Shown here one piece after another: positions 18,660 to 20,243 of a stretch of DNA of 20,243 nt. The translations under genes and the position numbers were made by a program. Numbering within the stretch: the first letter of the stretch is position 1; each line of letters begins with the position of its first letter. Source of the DNA: Neocallimastix lanati (nom. inval.) (lineage: Eukaryota; Neocallimastigomycota; Neocallimastigomycetes; Neocallimastigales; Neocallimastigaceae); contig JACVTC010000532.1 in the NCBI GenBank assembly GCA_016946835.1, forward strand, positions 1-20,243. Reading direction: 5' to 3'. The notes below the pieces were generated by a model, which worked only from the letters and a program-made list of their open reading frames with translations, was not told the DNA's origin and made no database searches.

Positions 18660-18870
18660 TGGTTAGTTTTATTTATATTATATTTTTTAATTATTTTATT
18701 AGTATAGTCAATTTGATTTATTTTATAACTATCATATGTCTTATAAATGATTATATCTATTATTTTAATCATATTAGAATCTTTAAAAATTGTATACTTA
18801 CTATTTCATTTATTTATAGTATAATTGATTTCATTTTTAATTACCGTAATAAATATATCGTGTAAGTAAA
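18660..18870 (-). pseudogene. Copia A: late RT fragment
   Basis: The minus strand reads DSYKINQIDYTNKIIKKYNI, the copia S-x-x-Q-x-D-Y-I-x-K-I-L-K-K-F-N-M segment that follows the palm, preceded by KNEINYTINK text. The same functional segment exists separately in copia B, so at least two copia copies are represented. Integrase and the front of RT are missing between this piece and the gag to its right. Confidence 0.7.
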
Positions 18871-18902
18871 CATATTAATCTATATCTTTCATCATATTTT
18901 CC

Positions 18903-18931
18903 AAAAAAAAAAAAAAAAAAAAAAAAAAAAA
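18903..18931. repeat. 29-nt poly(A) within copia A
   Basis: A pure A run between the RT fragment and the protease/gag-side sequence, at about the position of the internal deletion. Confidence 0.92.
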
Positions 18932-20140
18932 CATTTCTTATTCACTTTATTTATATTATTTATATTATTTATATTAATAGTTAAATTGATACTAGTGATA
19001 CTATTAATAATCGAATTCTTGGAATTAGTATTATTTTTAATCATTTTATTATTACAATTTTGAATAATTGAAATATTTTCCGGTTAACTCAATATATATT
19101 TCATATTCATTATTATCACTTTTTTCATAAGAGTTGGTATTATTATTTTTATTATTATCGTTTTTATTATTATCAAAAATATTACTAGAGTGATAATTAT
19201 TTTTTATTGTATGCTTTAGATGAGTTTTTATTTTCATTAATAATTTTATAATTTTTATTATTATTTTCATCCGATTTATAATTTTCCTTAATTAAAAGAT
19301 TATATTTACAATGGTCAGAGGAATGACCTTCAATTTTGCATATATGGCAAAAAAATCATTATAATTTTATAGTTAAAATTTTTATTATAATTTTTGTTAT
19401 TAATTCTTTTGTTTTTGTTTATATATTATTGACATTTAAGTTCATTTATTGCGGTATTTTTGGTTCCTAAAATTTCAGCTCTTTCAAAGAAATCATGTCT
19501 TTTATTTAATTAGTTGATTAAATTTTCTTAACTTTTATAATTATAATTATAATTTGGTGGTGAATTTATTCCAATTTTATCTATACCGTCTTCATAAAAA
19601 TCAGATTTATTTAATTTATCACATTCATTTTTTAAGTTGTTCAAACAAATTGTTTAAATTATTAACATATTTGAATGTAATCATTACTTATAAGTTTAAG
19701 ATTAATAATTTTATATTCTAGAATATTTGAGTGTGTTTGACTAGATTGATAATTTCTTTTTATCTATCAATCATACTATAAGTGGTTTTTGCAACCTCAT
19801 AAATATTTTTGATTTGCTTTTTCTATACCATTAATTATGATAGATTCAACAGCATTGTTTGTTTTTATTTTACTTCTAGTCATCTTTGAAAATTGAATTT
19901 CTTTTTTTATAAAATTGTCCAAATCATTAGTAATTAAATGTTCTTAATGGCTTAATCCAATTTAAAAAATTTTCTTTATTCAATTTAAAATTTTTTGATT
20001 TCAAAGACTTATTTTATTAATGATGATCTTTTTATCATTTGACTCATCATCGTCATAAGTGGTGATCGATCCATTGTCCTTATTATCATTTGGAGTTGAT
20101 GAGCCCTAACTTCATTGTGATTATTATTTTTATTTTTTCT
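18932..20140 (-). pseudogene. Copia A: gag remnant with CCHC zinc knuckle
   Basis: Read on the minus strand from the right: an acidic N terminus (YDDDESNDKK, about 20050), FKLNKENFLNWIKPLRTF (about 19995-19940) and ITNDLDNFIKKEIQF. These fit the copia gag (Retrotran_gag/UBN2) K-L-x-x-x-N-Y-x-x-W pattern. Next come YVNNLNNLFEQLKNECDKL and YEDGIDKIGINSPPNYNY near 19700-19540, then RHDFFERAEILGTK. A complete nucleocapsid knuckle CHICKIEGHSSDHC (C-x2-C-x4-H-x4-C) follows at 19349-19308, then an Asn-rich stretch. I see no clear protease DSG motif. Stops and shifts break the frame. Gag would package the element RNA in a virus-like particle; this copy cannot be made as one protein. Confidence 0.78.
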
Positions 20141-20243
20141 TTTTAGCTATTCTTTGAAACATGTAATAATCTAAATATCTTAAATAAAAATAAGTCTTTA
20201 TTTATGTATTTTTGGGATCATTTTTATTTTATAATAATTTTTA
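20141..20243. other. AT-rich window edge
   Basis: Low-complexity sequence beyond the gag start; a 5' LTR or leader of copia A could follow outside the window. Nothing specific is visible. Confidence 0.4.

Noticed and set aside
18659-18865. Plus-strand frame of 68 codons
   Set aside because: Antisense of the copia A RT fragment.

Overview
The window looks like a chromosomal segment of a very AT-rich eukaryote, most likely an anaerobic gut fungus (Neocallimastigomycota). Reasons: large stretches near 10-15% GC, long A/T homopolymers, tandem AT satellites, an AT-rich GT-AG intron, an Asn run inside a protein, and a mixture of LINE, Ty1/copia and Ty3/gypsy remnants. A dictyostelid is the main alternative, but copia elements argue against it. 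This is inference from composition and content; no taxonomic marker gene is present.

Layout. 1-1195: 3' end of a decayed LINE (reverse-transcriptase tail and a zinc-finger-like C terminus) ending in a 59-nt poly(A) tail. 1196-7618: essentially gene-free AT-rich DNA with poly-A/T runs, (AAT)n, an (AAAT/AAAC)n array, a heptamer (TAATAAA)n array, a 15-bp array and an (ACTTTTT)n array. 7619-9336 (minus): the only intact-looking cellular gene. It has two or three exons and a split PH domain resembling that of kinesin-3 motors, and carries a one-base frame break or a second intron. 9337-12790: gene-free AT desert with an inverted repeat and a T-rich to A-rich strand switch. 12797-13011: a degenerate tRNA-Gly with an LTR-like piece directly upstream.

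13536-15687 is the most unusual part. A roughly 1.6-kb island of clearly higher GC (about 28-35% in sampled lines) lies between two heptamer arrays in the same orientation. It holds two divergent, truncated reading frames. The leftward one resembles the N terminus of a large-DNA-virus type family B DNA polymerase; the rightward one is a short secreted protein. Each stops being recognisable exactly where it meets an array. The shared region between them carries 27/29-bp alternating repeats, a 24-bp perfect palindrome and a 12-bp stem-loop. I infer a captured fragment of viral or otherwise foreign DNA.

15690-20243 is a retrotransposon graveyard: copia B (minus: integrase, RT, RNase H and a possible LTR, with part of the RT inverted), a Ty3/gypsy RT fragment (plus), a perfect 19-bp hairpin at the next boundary, and copia A (minus: gag with an intact CCHC knuckle joined to a late RT fragment). 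None of these elements is intact.
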